A DNA stretch of 39,476 nt from Akkermansia muciniphila (GTDB lineage Bacteria > Verrucomicrobiota > Verrucomicrobiia > Verrucomicrobiales > Akkermansiaceae), in assembly GCA_945862285.1 (NCBI GenBank), contig CAMAYN010000012.1, forward strand, positions 1-39,476, given 5' to 3'. Position 1 is the stretch's first letter. Every line of letters starts with the position of its first letter. Below, piece by piece: positions 1 through 9,032 of this stretch. The translations under genes and the position numbers were made by a program. The notes beneath the pieces were generated by a model that made no database searches, was not told where the DNA came from, and was given only the letters and a program-made list of their open reading frames with translations.

Positions 1-728
1 CCTAAAGTAATTCCCATACAATTTTGACCTTCTTTGAGAGCTGTCGTCACATCATGAGAACGAAATAATATTCTCTTATCAAAAGCGGTCCACGGTGGAT
101 CAAGTGGCGCATCGGCTAACCTTTTCCCGTTAAGACTCGGCAGAGCATAGCCTAATCCAGCAAGATGCAAGCGTGCTCTAAGGATTGGCTTGGCAATCTT
201 AAATTCTTTACGCATCAACGGCGCAGGATCAGGCAAATAAAAATCTTGATCCTGAGTAGGATTTTCCTTCCCGTCGTCGATCCATCGCGCGCCGTGCCAA
301 TCGGCAGTTGTCATAGGCGCGATGTGTAGTTCCACTGGTTTACTCCATAGGGAACTTAGGACATTGCCCGTCCAGCTTTTCACTTTCCAGAAATAAACTT
401 TACCTGCTTGCAATGGCTTCCCCGCATAAGATGCAAATGGGGAACGGGTCGCGCGTTGTTTGCCAGAATCCCAAAGATCTCCTTGATCTTTCATCAAGAT
501 TTCTAATGAACTTGCCACAAGAATTTGCCATGCCGACTGCGCCTGCAAAGGATCGGAGGATTCTATACGCCAAGAAAATTTTGGCTTGGTCGTAACAGAG
601 GCTGTTTCTCCACAACCATCTGCCCGCAAATCGAGTGGTATCATCTCCGCAAACATCGCGTATGTAGATAACGCTAGGACACCCACCAACCAAGCGCGAA
701 ATCGGGTGTTTTTTACAATTGTCGTCAT
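1..728 (-). CDS. alpha-L-rhamnosidase (GH78), N-terminal part, runs off the window
   Basis: The reading frame is open from the ATG at 728 to the left edge, giving 242 visible codons; an in-frame TAG lies four codons upstream of the ATG, so the start is firm. Residues 1-28 look like a signal peptide ending AMFA. The next part matches the fibronectin-like N-terminal domain of bacterial rhamnosidases (P-K-F-S-W-R-I, then Q-I-L-V-A-S, L-W-D-S-G-K, and V-Y-F-W-K-V-K). It is followed by the Bac_rhamnosid_N signature: L-A-G-L-G-Y, L-N-G-K-R, PPWTAFDKR and DVTTALKEGQN. The family removes terminal rhamnose from plant, algal or bacterial polysaccharides. The catalytic (alpha/alpha)6 barrel lies outside the window, so activity cannot be judged here. 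It lies downstream of tsaC on the same strand with a gap of about 94 bp. Confidence 0.85.
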   Translation of the reverse strand, partial: MTTIVKNTRFRAWLVGVLALSTYAMFAEMIPLDLRADGCGETASVTTKPKFSWRIESSDPLQAQSAWQILVASSLEILMKDQGDLWDSGKQRATRSPFASYAGKPLQAGKVYFWKVKSWTGNVLSSLWSKPVELHIAPMTTADWHGARWIDDGKENPTQDQDFYLPDPAPLMRKEFKIAKPILRARLHLAGLGYALPSLNGKRLADAPLDPPWTAFDKRILFRSHDVTTALKEGQNCMGITL

Positions 729-822
729 GCCAGATGTCTATCAGCAGGTATGACAATAGCAAGAAGAATGCATAGGACCCATTGCCTTGGGCTCTTGTGC
801 GCAATATACTTTTATTCGAGCC

Positions 823-1845
823 TTACACCGTCGTGCTGGCGCGGCGGAGTCGATCCATGATTGCTACCCCTAAGCCTACTTCGCTTACTGGTTCGGCGAT
901 GATGGCATCGGCACCTACGGCATCGAGGCGGCGCATGACATGAAATAAACGCAGTGCCGCTTCTGGCAGCTTGCCATTTCCTGGGCTCAATGGCTCCACC
1001 GCCCTCCAATGATGCAGATCCACATATTGGCCTTCACCTGTGTACGATAAAAGGGCATAGGTTTTCCCAGCTTCTGGACGAAAATCACTAGGATCTTTCA
1101 GTAAATACAGCGGCGTGTTTGGCGCGTAGTGACTCTCTAACAATCCTGGCGCGGCTGGCTTGCTCGGATCTTTTGCCGCACGGAATTTTTCCACCTTGCC
1201 GAAATTTTGTAGCATTTCCTTGGTGATGGGGCCTGGACGCATGATGGTCAAAAGCGGGCGTTTTTCTCCCATCTGCACATGGACGATGGTACTTTCTAGG
1301 CCTTGCGAACAGGCACCACCATCGACGATCAAAGGAATGCGACCATCCAACTCTTGAAAAACCGCCGCAGCCGATGTGGGAGAAATCCGCCCGAAGCGAT
1401 TCGCGCTGGGAGCCGCGAGTGGTTGCCCTAGCTCCCTGACGATTGAAGAGAAAATCTTATTTGCACTCAAGCGCACCGCCACCGTGGGCATGCCACTGGT
1501 TACGAGATCGGGGACATCGGGATGCTTTGGCAGAATCATAGTCAGCGGTCCTGGCCAAAAGGCATTCGCTAATTTTTCGACGACGATTTTGATTTCCTCT
1601 GGGACGATGGCTACGCGATCCAAATCGGATTTTTTGCCAATATGGACAATCAACGGATCAAAACTTGGTCGTTCTTTGGCGGCGAAAATTTTTGCCACCG
1701 CTGCGGCATCGAAGGCATTTCCTGCCAAGCCGTACACCGTTTCCGTGGGCAAGGCTACCACCTCGCCCGCAGCTAAAATCGCAACGGCGGCTTTTACAGC
1801 TTCTTTCGTTTGTTCATCGCTTGTGGAAATCATCTCGGTTTTCAT
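823..1845 (-). CDS. tsaC: L-threonylcarbamoyladenylate synthase (TsaC/Sua5 type)
   Basis: This enzyme makes threonylcarbamoyl-AMP from threonine, bicarbonate and ATP, the first step of tRNA t6A37 synthesis in the cytoplasm. The YrdC domain fills roughly residues 10-205: LPTETVYGLAGNAF near the N-terminus, then K-E-R-P-S-F-D-P-L-I-V-H, and S-A-N-R-F-G-R-I-S-P-T-S. A Sua5-type linker (GLLESHYAPNTPLY) and a C-terminal domain follow, so it is the longer Sua5 form (340 aa) rather than the short TsaC. The frame stays open upstream to 1968, but those residues look non-coding and overlap the promoter of the divergent lptD-like gene. I therefore chose the ATG at 1845 (MKTEMIST); an ATG four codons later is also possible. 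Confidence 0.9.
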   Translation of the reverse strand: MKTEMISTSDEQTKEAVKAAVAILAAGEVVALPTETVYGLAGNAFDAAAVAKIFAAKERPSFDPLIVHIGKKSDLDRVAIVPEEIKIVVEKLANAFWPGPLTMILPKHPDVPDLVTSGMPTVAVRLSANKIFSSIVRELGQPLAAPSANRFGRISPTSAAAVFQELDGRIPLIVDGGACSQGLESTIVHVQMGEKRPLLTIMRPGPITKEMLQNFGKVEKFRAAKDPSKPAAPGLLESHYAPNTPLYLLKDPSDFRPEAGKTYALLSYTGEGQYVDLHHWRAVEPLSPGNGKLPEAALRLFHVMRRLDAVGADAIIAEPVSEVGLGVAIMDRLRRASTTV

Positions 1846-2023
1846 CGGACAAACAGCATGACGGGCATCACGTTTCGCGTCAAGATTCAGATTATTTTGA
1901 AAAATGCGCCTAGAGACTGAGAAAGATGAACTGCGAGGGCGTGAAAGTGACGCACATTTTCCCCGCATTGCTTTTGCCCTTTACATCGGGGTGGCAGATG
2001 GCTTGTATCTGGTTACGTTACGA

Positions 2024-4528
2024 ATGTGCAATATTTGGAGATTTTTGTTTTTTCCGCTGCTTTTGCCAGTTTTGGTGCAAGCTGCTGATCAACCTGCCGC
2101 AGAGACCATAACTCCTGCCGTGCCTGCGTTGCCCGACCCGATTACGCCACCAGATGCGGTGACGCTGCCACCCGTTACTCCCATAACACCGCCAACGGGG
2201 CCGGTGAATCCTCACGAAATCATGAGCGGCATGCCCGAGGGCGTCGAAATGAAAATCGATGGTGCGGTGACAGCTCTCGATCAAACGATGAAGCGTTTTA
2301 AGGTCACGGGTCCCATCCGATTAAAGACAAATCGGAATGAAGAAGTCTATGCGAACTACGGAACTCTGGACTTGGAGAAAAAGATCTACACTTTGGAAGG
2401 CGATGTGAGCGTCTATGCTGGACCGCTCTTGCAGCGTGGCGATAAGGTGGTATACAATCTAACAAGTGGTCAACTCGATACGACGAATCTTTCCGTGAGC
2501 CATGATCCCATTTTGCTCGAGTCTGGTTCTTTTCAAGTGCAGCGCGATGATTCTGGGGCAGAAATTTTTGTCGCCTATGGTGCGGGAATTACAACACATG
2601 ATGTCGAGAAACCGAATTACTGGCTGCGGGCGGATCGGACCCGATATTTTCCTGACGAAAAAATTGTTTTTGATGACTTACGCGTTTACGTAGGCGACAC
2701 ACAAGTATTCTGGCTACCCTATTTGAGTCAGCCGCTGAATTCCGAACTTGGTTTCCTTTCCATACCAGGAGGCAGGACGAATTGGGGGGTTTTCTTACTC
2801 AATACTTATGGCGTAATGCTCGGCGGCGGGGATGATGATACCCCTGGCGCGGAAGCACCGTGGTTACTCTCGAAATGGCATGTGGATTTACGTAGTCGCC
2901 GCGGTGCTGGTCTCGGGGTGGATTTGTTTGATACGCGGGTGGAGAATCGAGAAAACTACGGGTGGTTGCGTTTGTATTATACCAACGACTTAGATCCATC
3001 ATTAGGACGTTCTGGTATCCCCCGCGGCCCCGTGGATCCGAATCGCTATCGCATGGAGTTTCTGCATCGCTTCCCGCTTTCATTTCAGGATGGAAATCCT
3101 GACGCGGAGTATAGCTTGAATTTTGATTTACATCTTTTGAGTGATAATCATTTTCTTGAAGACTTTGATCCACAGTTTTACCGCGAAAGCGCACAGCCCG
3201 ATAACGCTATGTATCTGACTCGTCGCACAGATACCACTTTGCTCACGGGATTAGCGCGACTGCGCATGAATGATTTTTATCGCGCAGATAGCCGATCGCC
3301 TGAGGTGATTTTTGACATGATTCGGCGCCCAATTTTGGGTTCGGGTATCTATCATGAGGGAAGTGTCTCCGCTGGATTTTTAAGCGAAAACATGTCTGAC
3401 CCCACAAGGGACACGGCGCTCGCACCCTTGCTCATATTGCCCAGTAATGATCCAGATTTTTCTCGCTTGCTGCAGCAAGTCGGACGATATGAACAACTCT
3501 TAATCCAGCAAATTCGTGCCCTTCCGCCAGGCCCACAGCGGGATGCGATATTGGCTCAGTTGATAGAACCAGAATATTTCCGTTTTCATACTTACCAAGA
3601 GTTTTCGACTCAATTTACGGTAAATGATTGGCTGCACTTGTCGCCTCGAGTCGGCGCGGGCTATAGCCGCTATGACAATGTTTCTGGACCAATCGTGGAT
3701 GATCAACGTACGTCATTTTCCGCAGGAATAGAGGCATCGTTTAAAATGAAAAAAGATTTTGCCGCTTTTGGGAATCGCGATTGGGGCATTGATGGAGTTC
3801 GCCATACGTTACAGCCCTACGTTTCGTGGTCTATGCTTTCGACGAGTAATTTAGGCGAAAATTTTCCTGTCATTGACCGACTCACATTTACGACGCGTCC
3901 TGTGCCCATCAATCCAGGACGCTTCACAGCCATTGATAGCATGCAGAACTGGAATCTTGCGAGGATCGGCGTGAGGAATCGACTCATCACCCATCGGGAT
4001 GAAGACTCGCATGAGTGGTTATTTATGGATACTTACCTTGATGCCTATGTTGATGATCCGGAGCTAGATCGGCAGTTTTCCAACCTGTATAATGACATTA
4101 TTTGGAGTCCCCTACCATGGTTGGCGGTGGATTTTCAGACCCAATTCCCCATTATCAACAGCGGATCGGGCTATAACGAATTCACTACGGCTGTGCGGTA
4201 CATGCCGACAAAAGATTTTGAGTTTTCTGTGGCTCAAAACCTGTTGAGCAACCATCCATTTTTGCGGAATTCGAATCGCGTTCACACAACAGCTTTCAAA
4301 CGGATCAATGAAAATTGGGGAGTCGGACTTTTACATCAATGGGAATTCGATGATGCCACACTAGAACTGGAGCAATACACTTTCCATCGCAGTTATGAAA
4401 ACTGGATCGTGAGCGCGGGATTGACACGTCGAGATAATCGCTTACGCAGCGAATACGGCGTGATGTTGAATTTTACGTTAAAGGATTTCCCCTCTGTATC
4501 CGTGCCATTCCGTATCGATGCCCAATAA
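2024..4528 (+). CDS. lptD: LptD-like LPS-assembly outer-membrane protein
   Basis: LptD inserts lipopolysaccharide into the outer leaflet of the outer membrane. The chosen start (MCNIWRFLFF) gives a signal peptide ending VQAA, a proline/threonine-rich linker (about residues 20-60), then an OstA/LptA-type jellyroll (about 70-220; the segments YTLEGDVSVYAG and GDKVVYNL are typical), followed by a long beta-barrel region with alternating aromatic strands to the C-terminus. The total of 834 aa is normal for LptD. I saw no cysteine in the mature protein, whereas the E. coli protein relies on interdomain disulfides. The frame is open upstream to 1904, but that part lacks a signal peptide. It ends 3 bp from the convergent kinase gene. 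The alternative is another OstA-family barrel. Confidence 0.8.
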   Translation: MCNIWRFLFFPLLLPVLVQAADQPAAETITPAVPALPDPITPPDAVTLPPVTPITPPTGPVNPHEIMSGMPEGVEMKIDGAVTALDQTMKRFKVTGPIRLKTNRNEEVYANYGTLDLEKKIYTLEGDVSVYAGPLLQRGDKVVYNLTSGQLDTTNLSVSHDPILLESGSFQVQRDDSGAEIFVAYGAGITTHDVEKPNYWLRADRTRYFPDEKIVFDDLRVYVGDTQVFWLPYLSQPLNSELGFLSIPGGRTNWGVFLLNTYGVMLGGGDDDTPGAEAPWLLSKWHVDLRSRRGAGLGVDLFDTRVENRENYGWLRLYYTNDLDPSLGRSGIPRGPVDPNRYRMEFLHRFPLSFQDGNPDAEYSLNFDLHLLSDNHFLEDFDPQFYRESAQPDNAMYLTRRTDTTLLTGLARLRMNDFYRADSRSPEVIFDMIRRPILGSGIYHEGSVSAGFLSENMSDPTRDTALAPLLILPSNDPDFSRLLQQVGRYEQLLIQQIRALPPGPQRDAILAQLIEPEYFRFHTYQEFSTQFTVNDWLHLSPRVGAGYSRYDNVSGPIVDDQRTSFSAGIEASFKMKKDFAAFGNRDWGIDGVRHTLQPYVSWSMLSTSNLGENFPVIDRLTFTTRPVPINPGRFTAIDSMQNWNLARIGVRNRLITHRDEDSHEWLFMDTYLDAYVDDPELDRQFSNLYNDIIWSPLPWLAVDFQTQFPIINSGSGYNEFTTAVRYMPTKDFEFSVAQNLLSNHPFLRNSNRVHTTAFKRINENWGVGLLHQWEFDDATLELEQYTFHRSYENWIVSAGLTRRDNRLRSEYGVMLNFTLKDFPSVSVPFRIDAQ

Positions 4529-4531
4529 AGA

Positions 4532-5686
4532 TCACTGCCGTTTGGCAATGGCTGCTTGAGCGCAGGCAATCATTTCCTTTTCGTTGTCTTCGATGCATTT
4601 CACCAAAGCAAGCTGCGTGCGGCAACGGTCGAGATTGTGGCCATGTCTGCTAATCTTAAAATAGACATCGCCTTCAAGATAATCGGTTAAAAAGCGGATC
4701 CCTACTTCCAAGGCGATGAGTTTAGCAGAAAAGGCAAGGTGCTCAATTTCATGATTGTTTAGAAAGGCTCCAGCGGCATCAAGATACCCTTCAACAAGAG
4801 ACTGGTAAATGGGCATGCGTACATTGACTTGCGAGAGATCTGTCTCATCTTCGGCTGCCGGGCTTACTGCGCTGCGCACTAGGTCGCCAAAATCATAAAG
4901 GGACAAACCTGGCATCACGGTATCGAGGTCGATTACGCATACAGCCACATCGGTATCAGCATCAATCATGACATTATTGATTTTCGTGTCGTTGTGCGTG
5001 ATCCGCATGGGAATGCTGCCATTTTCCATCAAGTCAATCAGCACTCTCGTAATCGGTTCGCGATCACGAATAAAGGAAAACTCCTCGCGCACGGAATCGA
5101 AGAGCCCCATGGGGTCAGCCGCAGCCACTTCGAGTAATCGTTGCAATCGCTTCGGCGTGTGATGAAAATCCGGGATGGTCTCCTCTAACTCTTTTGCTGG
5201 AAGATCGCAAACCAGATCTTGAAAGGAACCGAAGGCATGGGCGGCTTGGTAGGCTTGTTGGCAATTTTCTATCACATCGTAAGTGCGACAGCCTTCTATA
5301 CAATTATAGCATCGCCAAATACCCCCATTAGGACCCGTGACCCACGAACTGCCATCACGACTCGGGTAAAGATTGAGCGTTTGTCCGCCTAGGTCTTTTT
5401 TCACGCGCAGCACCTTGCGGTTAATATGCCGAGTGACAGATTCCACATTGCGCATTACGGCGAGCGGAGTTTTAAAAACATTCGCGTTAATGCGTTGAAG
5501 AATGTAGCGTTGATGAGAACCATCAGGATTTTCGTAAGTGACAAGATATGTCGTGTTGATATGCCCACTGTCATTTTCCGCGCAGTCCATAAAGCGACCT
5601 TGAATGGCAAATTGATCGCCGATCAAACGAATGGATTCGCGAACGGCGTGAGTTTCCGATGGTTTTGATGAAAGAGATGTCGCCAT
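4532..5686 (-). CDS. APH-fold sugar kinase, N-acetylhexosamine 1-kinase (NahK)-like
   Basis: Aminoglycoside-phosphotransferase-fold kinase of 384 aa. The N-lobe carries G-H-I-N-T-T-Y and the segment RYILQRINANVFKTP, which is characteristic of the NahK / 'mucin desulfatase' group. The catalytic loop is T-H-N-D-T-K-I-N-N (about residues 232-240), with the Mg-binding segment V-I-D-L-D-T-V-M-P-G followed by Y-D-F-G-D. NahK phosphorylates GlcNAc or GalNAc at C1, feeding salvage of host- or polysaccharide-derived amino sugars. No lacto-N-biose phosphorylase or uridylyltransferase gene is adjacent, so the substrate is inferred from family only. It is convergent with lptD (3 bp apart) and divergent from the cytochrome gene at 5804. 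Confidence 0.75.
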   Translation of the reverse strand: MATSLSSKPSETHAVRESIRLIGDQFAIQGRFMDCAENDSGHINTTYLVTYENPDGSHQRYILQRINANVFKTPLAVMRNVESVTRHINRKVLRVKKDLGGQTLNLYPSRDGSSWVTGPNGGIWRCYNCIEGCRTYDVIENCQQAYQAAHAFGSFQDLVCDLPAKELEETIPDFHHTPKRLQRLLEVAAADPMGLFDSVREEFSFIRDREPITRVLIDLMENGSIPMRITHNDTKINNVMIDADTDVAVCVIDLDTVMPGLSLYDFGDLVRSAVSPAAEDETDLSQVNVRMPIYQSLVEGYLDAAGAFLNNHEIEHLAFSAKLIALEVGIRFLTDYLEGDVYFKISRHGHNLDRCRTQLALVKCIEDNEKEMIACAQAAIAKRQ

Positions 5687-5803
5687 GTATGGGAGGGGCG
5701 AGACTACCTTTCTGTTTGATTATGGCAATGGAAAAACCTCACTGCATGACAGAAATTTTGGCACGATTATGAAAATTGCCCGCACGCCATACGTAGAGGT
5801 AGC

Positions 5804-8125
5804 ATGGATTACCCAAGACTATTGCTTTCCAGTATTTTGTTGTTCCCGCTAGCCGCGCAACAAGGAAATAGAGCAGAGCACAAAAATATGGCACCAGTCG
5901 TACCGAAAAATCTCATACCGCCGTCGCCAGTCCTTTCGCCTGCGCAAGCACTGCAAGCGTTTGAAGTGGCGCCAGGCTTCGTGGTTGAGCCATTTGCCAC
6001 CGAGCCGCTGGTGGAGAAACCTGTAGCCATCGACTTCGACCCCGCAGGACGTGCATGGGTAGTAGAAATGATCGGTTACATGATGGATCTCGATGCCAAA
6101 GATGAAGAAAAAAGACTTGGCCGCATTGTCGTTTTAGAAGACCTAGACCAAGATGGAAAAGCAGATAAGCGCACGATTTTTTTAGATCAGCTTCACCTAC
6201 CACGCGCCGTAGCAGTGTATCCCGATGGCATCCTTTTTGCCGACAATCAAGACCTCAAGTTCGTCAAACGCGATGGCCTGAAACCTGTAGGCGCACCCGT
6301 CGTTGCAGCAAAAAATTTCATCGAAGCCGGAAATGTCGAGCATCGGCTTAATGGCTTAATGCGCAATCTCGACAACTGGCACTACAATGCAAAAGCCGGA
6401 AAACGAGTACGCCGCAGCGGCGACCAGTGGATCGTTGAATCCACAGCCTTTCGCGGTCAATGGGGTATCAGCCGCGATGACTTCGGGCGACTCTACCACA
6501 ACAACAACTCTACTTTTCTCTTTGGCGACATCCTTGCCCCGAATCTCCTGAACGGTAATCCAGCAGTGAATACCAAGGTTAACGACGCCAAGCAACTCGG
6601 CCCAAACGATACCTGGCCCATCCGCGTCACGCCAGGTGTAAATCGCGCCTATATCTCCAAATCAAATGGCTACACATCCGACACTCTTGACCCAAAGACC
6701 CACAAACTCCTTCTCACCACCGCATCAGCTGGCCCCGTTGTCTATCGCGGCACCAATTTCCCATCCGAATGGTACGGACGCGGCATGGTACCGGAAAGCG
6801 TCGTTCAACTCGTAAAAACGATCGCCATTGATCGTGGTGACTTAACCGTAAAAGGATCCCATCCGCTTGGAAAAAAAGAATTTCTCGCATCCACTGACGA
6901 ACGATTCCGCCCTGTGAATTTGTGCAACGCCCCAGACGGCACTCTTTGGGTCTTAGACTTTTACCATGGAATTATCCAAGATCGGTTCTTCATGACCAGC
7001 TATTTGCGTGATCAATATGCCAGCCGCAATCTCGATGGTCCATCCACTGGTCATGGGCGCATCTGGAAAATTCGCTACCGTGAGGGCAAGCTCGTAGCAC
7101 AGAAAAACTTCGAGACCATGCCGGCAAAAGACCTTGTCGCAGAACTCAAACACCCAAATGCATGGCAGCGCGACATGGCACAACGCGTCATCGTGGATCG
7201 CCGCGACCTATCGATACTGCCACTCCTTCGTGAATTGCTTGCACACAACACCAACACACTTGCACAAATCAACGCCCTCTGGACTCTCGAAGGTCTAGGC
7301 CAACTCACGGGTGCCGATGTCGCAATGGTTTTGTCGTCGCCTAACAACAATGCCGTTTGCTCGGCGCTGTGGGCTTCCACCATGCTGCAAAATAGCGAAC
7401 GCACACTGCTCGCTCCCAAACTGCTAGCGCTCACAAAAAACACACAGAAAAATAACCAGGAACTCGCCGTCTATCTCGCCCGCGCCATTGCTCCACTGGG
7501 TGACGAGCCATCCTTCGCGTCGCTAAAATCACTGATCGAGTTCTACCCGAGTCAACCACTGCTCAAAGCAGCCGCATTTTCCGGACTCAAATCCCACGAA
7601 AAAGCATTCTTATCCTATCTCAATGGTTCTCTGAAAGACGAAACATTACTCGCTTGGTTAGAACAAGCCGCGAATGGCAATACCGCACAGAAAAAGAATG
7701 CCTTACAAGGAAATGCTCTCGCCTCATACGAGCGAGGAAAAGCTCATTACATGGGCGCCGCCGCATGCTTTGGTTGCCATGGTGCAGCAGGCGAAGGAGT
7801 ACCGAACTTGGGGCCTCCGCTCGATGGGTCAGAGTGGGTCACGGGCGATGCCGATCGCCTCGTCAAAATCCTACTTCATGGCCTCACTGGACCAGTCACC
7901 GTAGCAGGTATTGCCTATCAACCGACAGCAGACATGCCCGGGTTGGCGCAAAATCCGCTCATGAAAGATCAAGAATTGGCCGACATCAGCACCTACATCC
8001 GCAACGAATGGAGTAACAAAGGAAAACCAGTGCAAAAAAATGCCGTAAGCAAAGTCCGCCAAGACACCAAAGACCGCACAGGCCGTCCCTACACGGAAAA
8101 AGATCTCCTCCCAGGAAAAAAATAA
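5804..8125 (+). CDS. PVC-type membrane-bound dehydrogenase with C-terminal cytochrome c domain
   Basis: Exported 773-aa protein. The signal peptide (MDYPRLLLSSILLFPLAAQ) is followed by a beta-propeller-like dehydrogenase domain that begins F-E-V-A-P-G-F-V-V-E-P-F-A-T-E-P-L and includes D-F-D-P-A-G-R-A-W-V-V-E-M and N-A-P-D-G-T-L-W-V-L-D-F-Y-H-G. A HEAT-like helical stretch covers about residues 440-620. The C-terminal cytochrome c module has a single C-F-G-C-H haem site near residue 655, with axial Met candidates in T-A-D-M-P-G-L. This architecture is expanded in Planctomycetes and Verrucomicrobia and is presumed to oxidise sugars or related substrates in the periplasm; the substrate is unknown. 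Codons are strongly C-ending. Confidence 0.85.
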   Translation: MDYPRLLLSSILLFPLAAQQGNRAEHKNMAPVVPKNLIPPSPVLSPAQALQAFEVAPGFVVEPFATEPLVEKPVAIDFDPAGRAWVVEMIGYMMDLDAKDEEKRLGRIVVLEDLDQDGKADKRTIFLDQLHLPRAVAVYPDGILFADNQDLKFVKRDGLKPVGAPVVAAKNFIEAGNVEHRLNGLMRNLDNWHYNAKAGKRVRRSGDQWIVESTAFRGQWGISRDDFGRLYHNNNSTFLFGDILAPNLLNGNPAVNTKVNDAKQLGPNDTWPIRVTPGVNRAYISKSNGYTSDTLDPKTHKLLLTTASAGPVVYRGTNFPSEWYGRGMVPESVVQLVKTIAIDRGDLTVKGSHPLGKKEFLASTDERFRPVNLCNAPDGTLWVLDFYHGIIQDRFFMTSYLRDQYASRNLDGPSTGHGRIWKIRYREGKLVAQKNFETMPAKDLVAELKHPNAWQRDMAQRVIVDRRDLSILPLLRELLAHNTNTLAQINALWTLEGLGQLTGADVAMVLSSPNNNAVCSALWASTMLQNSERTLLAPKLLALTKNTQKNNQELAVYLARAIAPLGDEPSFASLKSLIEFYPSQPLLKAAAFSGLKSHEKAFLSYLNGSLKDETLLAWLEQAANGNTAQKKNALQGNALASYERGKAHYMGAAACFGCHGAAGEGVPNLGPPLDGSEWVTGDADRLVKILLHGLTGPVTVAGIAYQPTADMPGLAQNPLMKDQELADISTYIRNEWSNKGKPVQKNAVSKVRQDTKDRTGRPYTEKDLLPGKK

Positions 8126-8146
8126 TTCCCCACCTCTTTCAGCCTT

Positions 8147-8737
8147 TCAGCTTTTCAAAATTCCCTCGACCGGCTGCATATCTGGCACAGCAGGGCCCGT
8201 TGCCTGGGCGAATCTTGTCTTCGCCCGTGCCATAAATGTACCCAGACATAAATCAGCAATTGGTAAAACGACGTTAAAATTCTTGTGCATGTACCGATGA
8301 TGCAACAAATGATGCCCATTGAGCCTACGAAACCACCAAGGTTTTTCGATGCGACGCGCCTTGGGTAAGTGCATGCACCAATGAATGTATTCGTAAACGC
8401 AATAGTACAGCCCAAATGCCAAAGCCCCACCGACCACAAACGCCCACTGCCCCGTGAGCCATGACAAGATCGCAAACGGAATCGCGCCAATCAGCACCAG
8501 CACCGGGCCATTCCACCATGCCATCGGGATCGTCTCTTTGTCTTTCTCTTGCTGTAAATGATAGGTCTGATCAGCCTTAAATGTGCCATGATGAACAATC
8601 GCATGCGCTTGAAAAGCATAGCGAAATTTCCCAACAGGGCGGTGCATGACGTATTTGTGAAGTGTCCATTCAAAGAACGATGCAAAGGCGATTCCAACAA
8701 CCAAGCCCACAAGGCCCCAAGTGATAAAAAATGTCAT
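8147..8737 (-). CDS. fatty acid hydroxylase / sterol desaturase family membrane protein
   Basis: Di-iron membrane hydroxylase of 196 aa (PF04116-type). The histidine clusters are in the expected order: H-K-Y-V-M-H (about residues 26-31), H-A-I-V-H-H, H-W-C-M-H, and H-H-L-L-H-H with a downstream H. Hydrophobic segments near residues 3-24 and 84-120 span the membrane. The family adds hydroxyl groups to, or desaturates, lipids (sterols, sphingoid or fatty acyl chains, carotenoids); the substrate here is not determined. The frame is open to 8932, but the first 65 codons look non-coding, so I chose the ATG at 8737 (MTFFITWGLV). It is convergent with the cytochrome gene (about 21 bp gap). The 295 bp up to the PBP gene show no gene I can support and presumably hold two divergent promoters. 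Confidence 0.8.
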   Translation of the reverse strand: MTFFITWGLVGLVVGIAFASFFEWTLHKYVMHRPVGKFRYAFQAHAIVHHGTFKADQTYHLQQEKDKETIPMAWWNGPVLVLIGAIPFAILSWLTGQWAFVVGGALAFGLYYCVYEYIHWCMHLPKARRIEKPWWFRRLNGHHLLHHRYMHKNFNVVLPIADLCLGTFMARAKTRFAQATGPAVPDMQPVEGILKS

Positions 8738-9032
8738 GTGATAAGAAAAAATAGGATAAATACGCGCAGCCGTATAAGTCACATCATACCACTCCGCAAG
8801 AACGATTCTTTCGGAAAAACAATGGGTACGCGAAAACAGCACCAGTTGTCCCAACGCGCCGTCACCATTGGCAGAGACCCACTGTTCCCATGCGGAATGT
8901 GTTATGCTCGGAATAATCGCACAGCAATTCACGGATTTTTCACGAAATCAGGCTCGCTGTTCGCCATCGTTCGCACTATTCTTCCGCAGTTGCTATGGCT
9001 AAGCCGAAAAAAATGTTGCTTCATCTTCCCGA

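Noticed and set aside
400-804. ORF of 134 codons on the minus strand
   Set aside because: It is in another frame of the GH78 rhamnosidase, whose motifs are clear in the true frame.
2018-2284. Minus-strand ORF over the LptD N-terminus
   Set aside because: Antisense of the Pro/Thr-rich linker; no features of its own.
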